Assembly: GCA_002943765.1 (NCBI GenBank)
Contig: PQWQ01000007.1
Coordinates: forward strand, 1,118,501-1,182,500
Source of the DNA: Psoroptes ovis
Lineage: Eukaryota > Arthropoda > Arachnida > Sarcoptiformes > Psoroptidae
Length of the DNA stretch: 64,000 nucleotides
Direction: 5' to 3'
Shown: piece by piece, positions 26,076 to 38,575 of the stretch
Layout: each line of letters opens with the position of its first letter
Position numbering within the stretch: the first letter of the stretch is position 1
The notes under the pieces: model-generated
Databases searched by the model: none
What the model was told of the DNA's origin: nothing
What the model saw: the letters and a program-made list of their open reading frames with translations, nothing else
Position numbers and translations under genes: made by a program

Positions 26076-26144
26076 TCATTTTTCTGATCTTCTTCTAGGT
26101 CTTGGTCTTGGTTTTCTTAGTTTGAACATCTCAAATATAGACAT
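26076..26144 (-). other. Short Arg/Pro-rich open frame
   Basis: The minus-strand frame MSIFEMFKLRKPRPRPRRRS ends EK and a TGA stop. It might be the end of a basic protein, or a by-product of the CTTGGT/CTTCTT repeat on the other strand. No family is recognised. Confidence 0.15.
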
Positions 26145-26182
26145 TTGAATGATAATATGATTAATATTTGAATTGCTTATAG

Positions 26183-26283
26183 TTTTGCCAAGGAAATTCT
26201 GCTCAATCAGGAATAATTCATCATGGAGCCATTGCCAAAACGCATTTCAGCAAATAGCACATTTGCATCAACCAATTGGCAAT
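26183..26283 (+). CDS. Possible internal exon, unrecognised
   Basis: A 101-nt segment sits between a TTGCTTATAG acceptor and a GTAAGC donor. One frame is open across its entire length (two leading bases, then LPRKFCSIRNNSSWSHCQNA and 13 more residues). Another frame (FCQGNSAQSGIIHHGAIAKT) is open until near the end. Composition is richer in G+C than its surroundings. No flanking exon was identified and no family is recognised. Confidence 0.3.
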
Positions 26284-27507
26284 GTAAGCAAATTTTTACC
26301 ATTAAAAACACTTGTAAATTTGTGTATTCAAAAAAAAACCATGTTTGCTGCGCTGTTATCGATGATGGTCTTGATGTATTCGTGGTAATTTTTAATTTTA
26401 CTACGAGCAAAATTAATAAATGAATCATGATGAATATGTTTTTGGGAATTTTATGCAAAAAATTTCATCCTGATGATTCTGGTATAATTCATGAATGATT
26501 CTCGTATTGCCCTGTATCGTTTTATTACGTGATTTCTTTAATTCTTTGATCTATCCGAATTGATGTTAATTTCATAATTTCAAAATGAAAAGATTATTGG
26601 ATTTAGAACAGAAATGGAAAATATGAAAATTCAAAAATAAATTAAATTAGATAGAGAGATATGGAAATATTAAAATAATTTTATTAATAATCATTTCAAC
26701 AAAATAAGACAGCAAGAATAATTTAAATCATTATTTACTGTTGATCATGTTTTGTTGTGTGTGTGTTGGTGTGGATGAATGATAATTACATCTTCTATTT
26801 TTTTTCTGTTGTTGTGTAGTGAAATGAAATGAAATAAATGTAATTTTATTAATGAAAATAAACAATTCAACTAACCAACTAACTCGCTAACTAACTAAAT
26901 AACTAACTGAATAAATAAATAAATGAATAAATAACCTAAAAATAATAATAATAATAATGAAATAATCATAATGAAAATAATGAAATAATTTTAATTTAAA
27001 ACACATCTATTTGGATGATGATTGTTTCATTTCATACTTGTAAATGTCTATGTATCTGCTATGTGTGTTTATACACATAGGGAATACACACCAATACAAC
27101 ACACACACCACCAAGCACATTTCATTTATAATACATTAGTATAGAAACAATAGTACAAAAATGAACACTTGCTTAATAACTTTAAAAAAAGTTTAATAAT
27201 ATATTAAAACTAATTATTGTGATTATCTTCTTCTGTTGTTCACATGTGATGCTTAGTTTGATTATTTTGTTTTTTGTTTTGTTTTTTGACCAGTAAATTT
27301 CATTGAATTTCATTGAAATTTCATCAAAATTTGTTTGTCAAATTACAATCAAATTCGCAGATATCGACTAAGGGTTTAGACCTATGAGAATGTAAAGTCA
27401 AATCGAAAACAATATTGAAATGATGATAATAATGATAAAAAAATCAAAGCTTTAAACATTGAAAATGAAGTGTTAATTATTATTTTTGTAGAAAACATTT
27501 ATTTCTA

Positions 27508-27587
27508 TTAGGCTGTCCGAAAAGTTCATTCCGCTTAATCAATATAGTTCCTCATGAAAATCGGCCAGAACTTTGCGGACAGCCTAA
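27508..27587. mobile_element. TA-hairpin MITE copy 8
   Basis: 80 bp with TA on both sides. Left end TTAGGCTGTCCGAAAAGTTC, right end GAACTTTGCGGACAGCCTAA. It shares the GGCTG/CAGCC matched change and CATTCCGCTT block with copy 6. Confidence 0.9.
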
Positions 27588-29708
27588 TATTCATTATTAT
27601 GACTATTTTATGTGATGACATTGAATACGCGTATTTCAAAAGTAAAAATAAATGTTTAATTTAACAAAATGGTTTCATTTGTTCAAATCATGATAATACT
27701 GATAATCACAACAACAACGATACACATTCATCCGAAAATCTCAATCTCGATCTCGATCAACAAAAGCTAATCACTAATCACTCACACGGGACTGTAAATT
27801 TTTAGTTTTTCAAAAAAAAAAAAAAAAAAAAAAAGATATTTGGGGTTATGAAATCATAAAATCATAATCACACACACACAAATACAAATATACGTGAATT
27901 TACGATTTCGAAATAATCAAACGATACCCGATTGGATATTGAATTGAATTTTTTTTCCATTTTATTCAACTGTGATTATAATAATGATCATAATAATAAT
28001 GACAATAATCATGATAATAGAAAATGAGTGCCACAGAAATGAAATGATCCATAAAATAATCATCTAACAACAAATGATCATTGTAATCAAGCTGATTCAT
28101 ATGGTTTTTCTTTTCGCTTTTTGTGTATTTGCTGTCAATATTATTTTTTGAAAATTGAGCCATTATCCCAGTAAACCGCGGTGCTGAAATTCATTGTTGA
28201 ATTGTTTGGTAAAATTGATAAAGTCAACAATTTTTTTTTTTTAATATTTCAATTTGAATTCTTTGAATTTTAACAATGAATTATTATTATTATTATCAAT
28301 TTTGATCCAAATAAAAGACCTTAAGCCAAAGCCGAGGCTATGAATCTCTGGCCTATTACTTGAGAGAATATGATTTTGATTTTTTTTTTCACTGATTTGT
28401 TGTCGTATTATTTTATTTATTTTTTGATTATTGTTGTTGTTGATCATCAAATGATGGATCGAATAGAATTTATTTCTTGTTAAAATGAATGAAATATTCA
28501 CAACACAAAGCCTGAATTGACATGAGCCTAGAGGGCAATTTGTTATTGTTGTTGTCTTTGTTAAAAAACATTACAGTGACAACAATCAAATACCATAAAT
28601 CGGGTACAACATAACATAACATAAAATAAATATAAGCATCAAAAGTAAAGCACCACAATGGTGTGTTCAATGATAATTGGAAAAATATGATTGGTGAATA
28701 CAATACAGTACCAATGAAAGTAAATTTATTTATTTTTTACTCATTTTGATTTAATGGATAGAAAATATTGTTATAACTATTGAACAATATTGAATAAACA
28801 TTAATGAATTTTTCAATAATAATATTGATAATAATGATATAACAAGCACAAAAATATCATTTATTTATTTATTTTCAATTCAATTCAATTCAATTCAAAT
28901 CAATGTGTTCCTTATACTTTTGATAATAAAAACAATTATTTTCAATTATTATAATAATCATTATCAAATGATCATATATTTATCAAACACATATATGATC
29001 ATTATATGATCAAATTGAATGGTTCAAATGATAATATAATGTGATCAATGATAACAATAATAATGATGTTGATAATGATGCTGAAGTTATTAATTGTAAA
29101 TGTGATTCATTATTTGTTATTTGTTTATTTATTATTTCTTTGATATTATGAATCAATTATAATGAATCAATAATGATGATAATGATGACATATTATCCAC
29201 ACACGAGAATATTGCATTCATCATTGATTTATTGTTTTTCAATTATGTGTGTGCTTGTGTTTCATTGAAATTAATCACCATTTCTTACGATTGGGAATCA
29301 AATTCGATATTTCCATTTTATTCTTTATTTTAATCAATAAAAGTCTATTTTATTTATTCATTATTATTATTATTATAATTGAAATTCATGATAAATCATA
29401 ATTAATCAAAAAATAATTATGGACAATAATGATCATCAATAATGATCGAATTGATTAATTTGCAAATTATCATTTTCTAATAATAATGATAATCATGATT
29501 TTATAATATTAAGATTCCTAGAGAAATGATGATAATTATCATTGAATTGATTGTAGAATTGTAAAAATCAATTGAAAACAGATCCCAATATTCGATTCTA
29601 ATAAATTTATTTTAATTATTTTTGATACTAAAATACAATGAATAATTGGAAAATTGGAAAATTGATTTAAATAAACAAAAAATTTTAAATTTTTCAAATA
29701 TTTTCAAA

Positions 29709-32385
29709 TTATTTTTTAATCGTTGATGCTTGTAATAGTTGTGTATGATTAGTTTCATATGTATTACTGTTACTACTATTAATATGATTGTCATGATTTT
29801 TATTCAAAAAATCACAATTATTTTGTCTATGAACAATGTGATTCGATGTATTGTTGTCTAACAACAATGCTGATGATGAAGCTAATACTTTTGTTGTTGG
29901 TACTTGTGGCTGTGTTGGCGATGATGAAGATGATGATGATGATGATCGTTTGATTGAAAATGTAAATGGTGATAAATGATTGGAATGATTGGTTATCAAT
30001 GATAATGGTGATGATGATGATTGATTGCTTGATGATTGGCCATTATTGTTGAGAATAGATTCAACAGCAGCCGCTGCTACTGATGTTGTTGATGTTGGAA
30101 CCATGAATAAAGGCGATATCGTTGATGAAAATCGATTATTACTTACGGCTGCCATTGCTGCAGCGTTTAGCATTGAATCTAAATTTGAGGAACCGAATCC
30201 AGATCTATTCGAGAAAATCAATGAAATTTCGAATTGATTCAATTTTTATAGCATTAATTCCAATGTAAATATTCAAAGAGAATTTTCAAAATACTTACTT
30301 ATCATTATTGAATGAAAATAATGAATTTTGAATCGAATTAAATGTTGGAAGTGAAAAATTCGTCGACATTTGATGATGTATTTCACGAAAAAATGGATTA
30401 CGATCAAATAATGTATGACAATGCTGCTGCTGTTGTTGCTGAATATTGCTATTTGTCTGATAAAATGGATGCTTAATCGATGATATAAATGTGGTATGAT
30501 CAAATTGATTATGATTATTATTATTGTTGATACGATTTGATTCATTTGAAATCAATGAACTAATTGGAAATATTTTCGATGATTGTTTACTGCTAAGTAG
30601 ATTATCATTGGTTAATTTTAAACTATTCGATATTAACAAATTATCATCATCAACAACATCATCATCATCGACATTTCCATCTTCATCTTGATTATTATCA
30701 TTATCATCAAGATGATCATCGATTGATAAATGATTATTTGAATTCGTTTTAACATCATTCCTGTCTGGACTTGTACACGGTGTTGTCGATGTTATTTCAC
30801 ATGCTGATGAAACATCAATATTGATTGTTGGTGATGATTGTTGTGAACCTAAATAATCATCATCATCATCATCTTCATCATTCATATCGATTAAATCGCT
30901 ATCACTTTTACCATTGATCGACAACGATAATGATGATTGTTCACGTTCTTTACGAAGACGTTCAGATTTACGCCATTTTGCGCGACGATTCTGGAACCAT
31001 ACTTGTACACGTGCTTCAGTTAAATTAATTTTCATTGCTAAATCTGTATTTTGTTTTTTCGAAATTATCATCAAAAAATTATCATAGAAATTCATGGAAA
31101 ATCAATTATGGTACAAATACAGAAAATTTATCATCATCAAACACACACAAATACCTTCTCTAGTGAATACATCAGGATAATGTGTTTGTGCAAATGCTTT
31201 TTCCAATTCTTCCAATTGTTGTACACTGAATGTTGTACGATTTCTTCGCTGTTTACGCCGGATGAATGCTTCATCCGATATTGTTGATGATGATGTTGTT
31301 CCATCCAAATTACTGGTGACTGAACCATATGCATTCAATGATGATGATGATTGAGATGATGATGAATCTGCAAACAAGAATTAATGCGAACAAACAAGAG
31401 TTTAGAATTTCAAAAATTTTCAAAAATCTAAAAAAATAAATAAAAGATTCTTTGAATTGAATTTAAATTAAATTAAAATTTTTTTTCCTTTTTGATTCAA
31501 AGATCAGATAATGGAATCTCGAAATTCTCGAAATTGAAATGAATTGAATGAATTGACAAGCGAGAGAGAGACTGAAAATGGAACAATTTGAATCATATTT
31601 CACACACAGAGACACACACAGATATGATTTTTCAATGATGTAATCATTTTTCTGTTCCATTCAAAATTTGTAAGCTCCTTAAACATTTTTCATTTCCCTG
31701 AACAAAACTGATTGAGCTTGATTTTGGGGGCAATTCGTAAAATTTTTGGTCATGTTGAATCGACAAAAATTCAATTGTAATTTGATACATTTTGAATTGA
31801 CACTCTTATCAATTTTGTTTGACACAAAACCCTCGCTAAAATCTTTCGAAAATTCAATTACGATCATCATCACTTACATTGTGATTGTCCTGCAGCAGCA
31901 GCGGTCGAATGATGGTGATGATGTTGTTGATACAATGATGATAACGGATGATGATGCGGCTGATGTTGTTGATAATGATGATGATTTGACATTGCGGCAG
32001 CTGCAGCCGCTGCAGCAGCAAATGCTGCTGCTGCTGATACATTTGTTGTTGTTGGTTTCAGGGTTGTAGATGCCGTAGTTGCTGTTGTTGATGCTGATGA
32101 ACTTGTCACATTTGTACTTTTGGCCATCGTTGATGATGATGCATTACTTGTTTTTGTTGTTACACTCGCAGCAGCAGTGGATGTTGTTGAATTATGAACA
32201 ATTGAATTTGAATGATGATGATTGTGATTGTGATTAGTATAATTTGAACTATGATTTGATAATGAATGATTATTTATCGATGATGATAATGTATTTACAG
32301 CTGTTGTTGATCCACCAATACTGCTATTATTATTACCATTATTAGCCATTGATACATTTGTCGGTGGACAATGATAACAAAACAT
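29709..32385 (-). CDS. Drgx: DRGX-type paired-like homeobox transcription factor, 653 aa
   Basis: DRGX (DRG11/PRRXL1) is a nuclear homeodomain factor of sensory-neuron development. Four minus-strand exons join in frame: 31878-32385, 31155-31367, 30299-31043 and 29709-30204 (1962 nt). The N-terminus MFCYHCPP matches the short MFYFHCPP motif typical of DRGX, which fixes the start at 32385. RRKQRRNRTTF opens a homeodomain (about residues 209-268) with AFAQTHYPDVFTRE, then DLAMKINLTEARVQ and VWFQNRRAKWRK; position 50 is Gln. An intron splits the homeodomain after TRE. Outside it are poly-Ala, His, Ser and Asp runs, an acidic stretch after the homeodomain and a Ser/Asn-rich tail. I do not see the C-terminal OAR motif of vertebrate DRGX. 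The protein is more than twice the vertebrate length because of low-complexity inserts. Confidence 0.92.
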
Positions 32386-33657
32386 TCTGAAATTTGGAAA
32401 AAATAAAATTTGAAATTTGAAATCGAATAGATTGAAACTTGAATTGAAACAACAAACAAACAATGACAGATTACATTTCCTGTTAATGCATTGATTTGTA
32501 TTGCAATGAATTCATTTCAATTTTTGAAAATCTTGCAGATCAAATACACGAGAATATATTTCTATTTTGGACAGAATTAATGTATTTCCGAAATTTATTC
32601 AAAGATTTGAAGATTTAAATCGGAAATCAATTAATTGTAATCGATCAATCAATCTATCAATCATTTGCAAGGGTTTTTTAAGATTTTTTCCAAATTAATC
32701 AAATGGATCAAATTCCAAAATGAACTTTCAAAAAAATTTCAAATCAAATGAATTTTGATTGCTTACCTTGATTATTATTGCACGGAGTATTGGTTATACT
32801 GATCAACGATCAATGGTAAATGATGAATAACCCTTTTGATTTTGCCAAAAAAAAAAATTATTTCAATAGTTAACTTGATGAATTGAATGATAAATCGTCT
32901 AAGTAGCATTAATCGAATCGAATACAAGACAATTTCAATTTTTGAATTTCACAAATTTTAAATATTCAAAGTCAAAATTTGTAACAAAACGAGATGAAAT
33001 ATTAAACAATTTGAAATTTTTCAAAAGCATACAACAATAGACTTGAACATCTTTAAACTGATAGAATAATAATGATAAACATCAGCTAAATGAATAAATG
33101 AAATCTTTTTCATTTATCTTTGATCTAATAATAATGATGATAATGATAATTTGTCGTCTGATTTTATTTTTTCCAATTCTAAGGCATACTATTGGCTATG
33201 AGGTTATGGCTAAATATACCATTATCCATATTGCACGCCAAAACACACACACACACATGGGCAAAATATTTTATTTTATTTAGATTTTATAATGTCAATT
33301 GTATAATAGAATAATAATAATAATAATAATAATAATGATAGATAATATAATAATGAAATCATTTGAAAATATTTTTCGTTTTAACTTTATTTTATTCGAT
33401 TTCTTTTGTATCAAATATAGTCAAATTTATTTATAACGGTAATACATTTCTATATATTTCAATCAAATTATATAGAAATACGACCCAGCATTGGTCTCAA
33501 GCATTGCACTCTATGATCATCTGATTTCAGTGTTCATCGTTCAAAAGCATTTCGATGGCACTTTCCCTAGTGTTTCGACCAATATTTTACCAAGCATTTC
33601 ACGCGGTTCAAAGCCTAGACGAGGTGGAGCTTTTTTTGTTTGGTGAAAAGTTTTTAC

Positions 33658-33658
<1 letters not shown>

Positions 33659-33692
<34 letters not shown>
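33659..33692. repeat. A34 homopolymer tract
   Basis: The longest A run in the window. It follows a GC-richer 180 bp segment containing a B-box-like GGTTCAAAGCC, so it could be the tail of a SINE-like retroposon. No second copy is present here to confirm that. Confidence 0.85.
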
Positions 33693-33693
<1 letters not shown>

Positions 33694-34699
33694 GTTCAAA
33701 GCTTATAAGGCTTTCAGAGAGGTTATACTTTTTGTTTTTTTAAAAACCAGTACAGACAAAAATCAATGGCAAATCATTGGTAAATCTATCTATATGTTTG
33801 TTATAACATAACTGAATTTAGTCTGGAATTTTTTGAATGAATAAAAAATTGACTTATTTATTGGTTAGGGTTTGGCAAATCTGGTTTTTTCATTTTTTTT
33901 TTAAATAATTCAACTTTTATCAAAGTGTATTCATTTTCAGGCACAAATATTTGAATACATCAATGACAGATCCTTGGATCAATGAAAAAATTGGCGAAAT
34001 TTTGAATTTTGAAATTGACCAAAAATTGAAATTATCTCAAATTATTTCAAAAAATTTCCCAACTAAATTGTCACCATTACCCCTTTCTGTTGTCACCAAT
34101 AATACTGTAGTTCAAACATATTTCGAAATGCTTTAAATTGAATTTGGTATCCATTGGAAAAATGAAATAAAGGAGAAGAAGAGAAAAATTCAATCAAACA
34201 TTAAATAATCACACACACATATATGTGTGTAGAAAAATTAAATAGAGAATGCAAATTGATAAATAAATTTTTCGGCCCATCATTCATTCATTCATTTTCC
34301 ATCACCAATTCTTCTCCGTCTTTTACAACCCATGAAAATAATCAAAATAATTCAATTACAATCATCATCACCATCATCATCATCATTATTATGATTATGA
34401 TAATTTCAATTATTTTTAATATGAAATTTTCTTGGGCAAAATTTTTTGACAAGTCACACAAATGTTTAATCGAAATTAAATTTACTTATCAAAAAAAAAA
34501 AAAAAAAAAAGATTCAATTCTATTTCTGTTTTGTATTATATTCTTGATTTATTTATTTATTCATCTCAAATCAAATGATTTGGTGAATTTTCAATGATAA
34601 AAATTCAGAAAATTCCATGAAAATTGAATCAAATGATACAAAATTAAATAGTTGAAACAAGCTAATTTTAAACGAAAATCAATGAACAGTCAAAGATGG

Positions 34700-34987
34700 A
34701 GTCGACAATGCAGAGAGATTGGCTGCGATTCTACTGGTATTTCACCAATTGAATCCCAATTGAAATTGGCTACCATTCCACACCCGAAGAAAATTCTGAA
34801 AAATTCAAAATTGAATTTCCATGAATTTTCTCAATTTAAGCAACGACGACAACCAAAGCAGCGACAGCTACGACACAACTACGATCTGCACAGATCACGG
34901 ACCATGGATCAAGGCGCCTCGAAGTACGGCCCCGAAGAAACATTGTCATTTCTTTCAAAAACAATTCGCGTATTTGTGGAGCAATGA
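34700..34987 (+). other. Unrecognised GC-richer open segment
   Basis: Two overlapping plus-strand frames are open: one with SQRWSRQCREIGCDSTGISP and one with an ATG at 34821 reading NDDNQSSDSYDTTTICTDHG. The third positions of the second frame are rich in C and G, unlike the recognised genes. It may be an exon, a relic or an upstream regulatory island. I cannot choose. Confidence 0.2.
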
Positions 34988-35135
34988 TTCAATGTCTTTT
35001 TTATTTAGTGAATTGAATTGAATTGAATTGAATAACCAATAAATAAATAAATAGAACTAAAAAAATAAATCAAATTTTATTCCATTTTATTGAATTCATT
35101 TCATTTCATTACAATTTTTTACAACAATTTCACAA

Positions 35136-35215
35136 TTAGGTTGTCCCATAAGTTCTTGCCGGTTTTATTGTAGAAAATTATTGGAAAAACAACAAGAACT
35201 TATGGGACAATCTAA
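35136..35215. mobile_element. TA-hairpin MITE copy 9
   Basis: 80 bp. Left end TTAGGTTGTCCCATAAGTTC, right end GAACTTATGGGACAATCTAA. CCCATAAG and CTTATGGG are matched changes relative to CCGAAAAG/CTTTTCGG. TA is on the right only (AA on the left). Confidence 0.9.
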
Positions 35216-35634
35216 TATTTCGTTTTGTTTTTTGTGTTTTTTCTGTTTTTTTCATTTGAAAATTGAATCAATTTTATTTCATTTTGTCAATATTGTTTGA
35301 TCGTGTGTGTGTTCACCATACACTCACATACCAACACACACACTGATAGAAACAAATGTGTAAAAATAAATAAACGAATAACAACCCATGTGAATGTATG
35401 TCAGAAGTCTTTGAATGAAAAAAAAATTTTTTAAGATTCAAAGAAAAACGAAGAAATGAAATGAAATTGAATTTGATTTTTCGTTCACACAAATTCACAC
35501 AACATTGATTCTCCATTGAATTACTATGGCTCGTTATTATTCTTCACTTGTTACCAATTTGTGATTCAAAAAAATATAAAAATATAATTATCTTGAATTT
35601 TATTATTTATTTATTTCGAATCTCTCTCGATCTA

Positions 35635-35716
35635 TTAGGTCTTGTCCAATAAGTTCTTGCCGATTTTTCAATGATTTTCTACGATATAACCAACAAGAAC
35701 TTTCGGGACAATTCAA
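35635..35716. mobile_element. TA-hairpin MITE copy 10
   Basis: 82 bp with TA on both sides. Left end TTAGGTCTTGTCCAATAAGT, right end ACTTTCGGGACAATTCAA. It lies 419 bp from copy 9. Confidence 0.85.
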
Positions 35717-36849
35717 TATTTGGTCTTTATTCACTTTTTTTTTATTTTGTTAATCATTTGATTTATTTATTTATTTATTTTTTTTTTTCGTTGAAAATTG
35801 ATTGAAATTCCTTAATGAAATCATTATTATTTTGATTATTATCATCATTATTTCATTGAAACAATGAGATTAAATATGATGAAAATAAAAATAAAAATAA
35901 ATAAATAAAATGAACTAAAGATTTAAAGAGAAAAATTTCCTGAATCAAAAGAATTAATCAAAGCATCTGTGTGTTAGCCTCATTGTTTTTATTGTTCTTT
36001 GGTCAATCAAAATACTGAAACAACAAGTAAAAGTCAATCGATCGATTGATCGATTGATCGATTTACGATTGTAAATCGATTTTTTTGGTCAAATTTATAT
36101 GATTGAATAAGTGTTGAAATGTTCCAAGAAGAAGATGCAAGAAATGAAATTGCGGGTTTCGATTGTCTGTTGTTGATGTTTATTTCGGTGATGATTATTG
36201 AGTTCACCAATAAATAATAATAATAATAATAAGCTCAATTTGCTTCAATCAGCTTTTTGACAATTTGATAAATATTTAAAGATAAAGATAAATTATTATC
36301 TTTGTTATATTTTTTGTTGACACTTTGTTATTCAATTCCATTGAGACATTGCTTATTTATTTATTTATTTTCGATAAGTAATAGAATTCAATCCAATTCA
36401 ATTGGTGAATTCAATCGCTGAATACTGAAATAATATTGAAATATTCAAAGGAAAACAATGAGAAAATTGATCATTGAACATTTCTAAAATTGATTTATGA
36501 GTCAAATGCGATTTTTTTTCCAATATAGATTCTCATCTTTGCATTGATTCAATTGAATATGACCAATCAAAACATTCAAAATTGTTTGTGGCGGGAAAAT
36601 GAAATTTCAAATTTTTGATTTTAAATTTCATTCAATTGACCACGGATGAAATATAATCAAACAAGACTATAATTTCAGTTTTGAAGAATTTATTTGTATG
36701 CATTTTTTTCAATTTTTTCAATAAATAAATAAATATAAATAAAATTGAATTTGAAATATCAAAACTGAAAATTTAAATTTTTAAAATAATTCATGCTAGT
36801 GGCGCCTCCTATTGATTTATATTTCAATGAATTTTATTTTTGAAATTTT

Positions 36850-38340
36850 TCAATTTCGTTGCATTTTTCTTGCCGACATCATTGAATAATGATGATGCTG
36901 TTGATGTTGATGATGATGGCTATGGTTATTATGATGCGAATGATGGTGATGATGATTATGGTGATTTTGATGATGATTATTCATTGATCGTATTAATGAT
37001 GAATTGGTATTTTTATTCACTTTAGGTGGCGGTGATTTTGGTCGCAATATTTCGATACGTTCAGTGCAGCCAGTTAAATGTCCGTTTGGACCGTTAAAAT
37101 ATGATTGATACAATTCAGCATTGAAATTACTGATTGTTAAAGCAGGTCCTATCGATAACCAGCCAGGACGTATGATATCGTCACGACCAAATAAATTTAA
37201 TCGTCGTCTACCAAGACAAAAATGTTCAATTATATGATAGATTTCATCCGGTTTTTTAAGACTACCATGTTCAAATTCTTCAGTAATAATCAGATCTATA
37301 TCAACATTAGCATGTATGAAATCTCCATCCGTACTGCGGCGTACAGTCCCTTTGATGCCCATCAAGCAATGTTCTTTTGTTCGCTGAAATATCGCTTGTG
37401 GTTCAAGATTTTTTGTATGCTTTTTTCTTTGATCATTATTCGTTTTAATCCAACAAATATCTTCACAACGGCGAAATCCCCATTTACGCAAACAAACACG
37501 GCCTAAATCAAGACCATCCGAAGAGCCGCACCATAAAAATATGAATGAGCGTGGAGCAGCAATATCTTCAATTTTTAATTTGCTAACATCATCCCATGAC
37601 CAAAAATCAACATTTGTAACACCATTTCTTCGTTTATATTCTTCTAATGGTGGATCAATCAATATGACATCAAATTTCGATTGTAATTGATTGAGATCAA
37701 ATTTTCTTAGATCACATTTCAAATACATTGGAGGTGTTGCTGTTTTTTGAATTAATTCATCTTTTAAACGAATCAATTCTTTCAATTTTGGATATTCTTC
37801 AAAACGATCATTAAGGCCAACATCACGAATAAAATTTTGAGGTCTTTGTCCTGTATCAACAAAATGCTGACAGTAATCATTATGTGGATTTGCTGATTGA
37901 GTTCCCTGTGATTCAAATCAAAGATAGATTTAATTAAATGATATAAACATCAAGAAACAAGAAAATTACCTTCAAGAATGTGCTAGAGTCTGTATAGGTG
38001 ATTTCTTCATCCGCCAAATTACTGAGTAAATTTAAATTTTTATCATTATTGCTTTCATCATCAGAATTTCCATCCAATTTATTAAGTGATGATAATAATG
38101 ATTTTTTACTCAATTCAAAGGCTTTGCGTTCTTGTTGGAAGCCAAGTACGTTGGATAAATTTTCAACATTTTTCAGTCCAAACTAATAATAATTGATTGA
38201 ATTAGAAATTGAATAAAATTATCAACGAATGACAAAATCATTCAAATAAATACCTGTTGTGCTAAAAGTTTCCGTCCACGTGCCGAATTTTTGCGCATAC
38301 GATCTAACAATTCGGTTGTGGATGATGATAATGATTCCAT
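36850..38340 (-). CDS. Mettl14: METTL14, RNA m6A methyltransferase subunit, 451 aa
   Basis: METTL14 partners METTL3 in the nuclear m6A writer complex, as structural and RNA-binding partner. Three minus-strand exons, 38254-38340, 37970-38182 and 36850-37905, join in frame (1356 nt). Length is close to vertebrate METTL14 (456 aa). Conserved blocks in order: RKLLAQQ, SSTFLKGTQS.NPHNDYCQHF, GQRPQNFIRDVGL, RFEEYPKL, TPPMYLKCDL, FDVILIDPPLEEY, IAAPRSFIFLWCGS, DLGRVCLRKWGFRRCEDICW, QRTKEHCLMGIKGTVRRSTD, HIIEHFCLGRRRLNLFGRD and GCTERIEILRPKSPPPK. The motif that is EPPL in the family is DPPL here (D184). The C-terminal tail is about 45 residues of His/Asn/Gln instead of the RGG repeats of vertebrates. 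It shares a short divergent promoter with the G-patch gene. Confidence 0.95.
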
Positions 38341-38575
38341 TTTTTGATTTCAAAACGTAGCTTGTCAAATGATGGTAAACATTTTGGCTTGGAAATTTCA
38401 ATTAAAACATGATTTCTTTAAAATCAAACGATTGTTTTGATCATCAAAATGCATATTTCAACAGTATAGGTCTCTTGATGGTAGATTTAGCTGCCTTTAA
38501 CACGTGTTTATTTATTTTGAATTTTATTTTTTTTATTTTGTTTTAATTATTGTGATAATTTTACCTCTTTGACCA
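38341..38575. promoter_or_regulatory. Divergent promoter between METTL14 and GPATCH4-like gene
   Basis: Only 235 bp separate the two ATGs, which point away from each other, so both promoters and 5' UTRs must fit here. I see no TATA box placed well for either gene. Confidence 0.65.

Larger units (their letters stand above)
24964..29708. other. Intergenic stretch between the glycine-rich gene and DRGX
   Basis: It holds multiple AATAAA-like signals just after 24963, a (TG)n/(CA)n inverted pair (25671-25732), a CAGGG-type element (25788-25910), an exon-like block at 26183-26283, a hairpin element at 27508-27587, and (ATT)/(GAT) repeats. The last 1 kb is DRGX 3' flank. Confidence 0.55.
32386..36849. 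other. Intergenic stretch upstream of DRGX and downstream of METTL14
   Basis: It holds an A34 tract (33659-33692), two hairpin elements (35136-35215 and 35635-35716), a GC-richer patch at 34700-34980 with open frames but no recognised product, and TGAA, GATC and ATTT repeats. DRGX regulatory DNA is expected at its low-coordinate end. Confidence 0.55.

Noticed and set aside
33590..33601. tRNA gene suggested by GGTTCAAAGCC
   Set aside because: No acceptor stem, anticodon arm or A box can be folded around it. At most it is a SINE-like relic.
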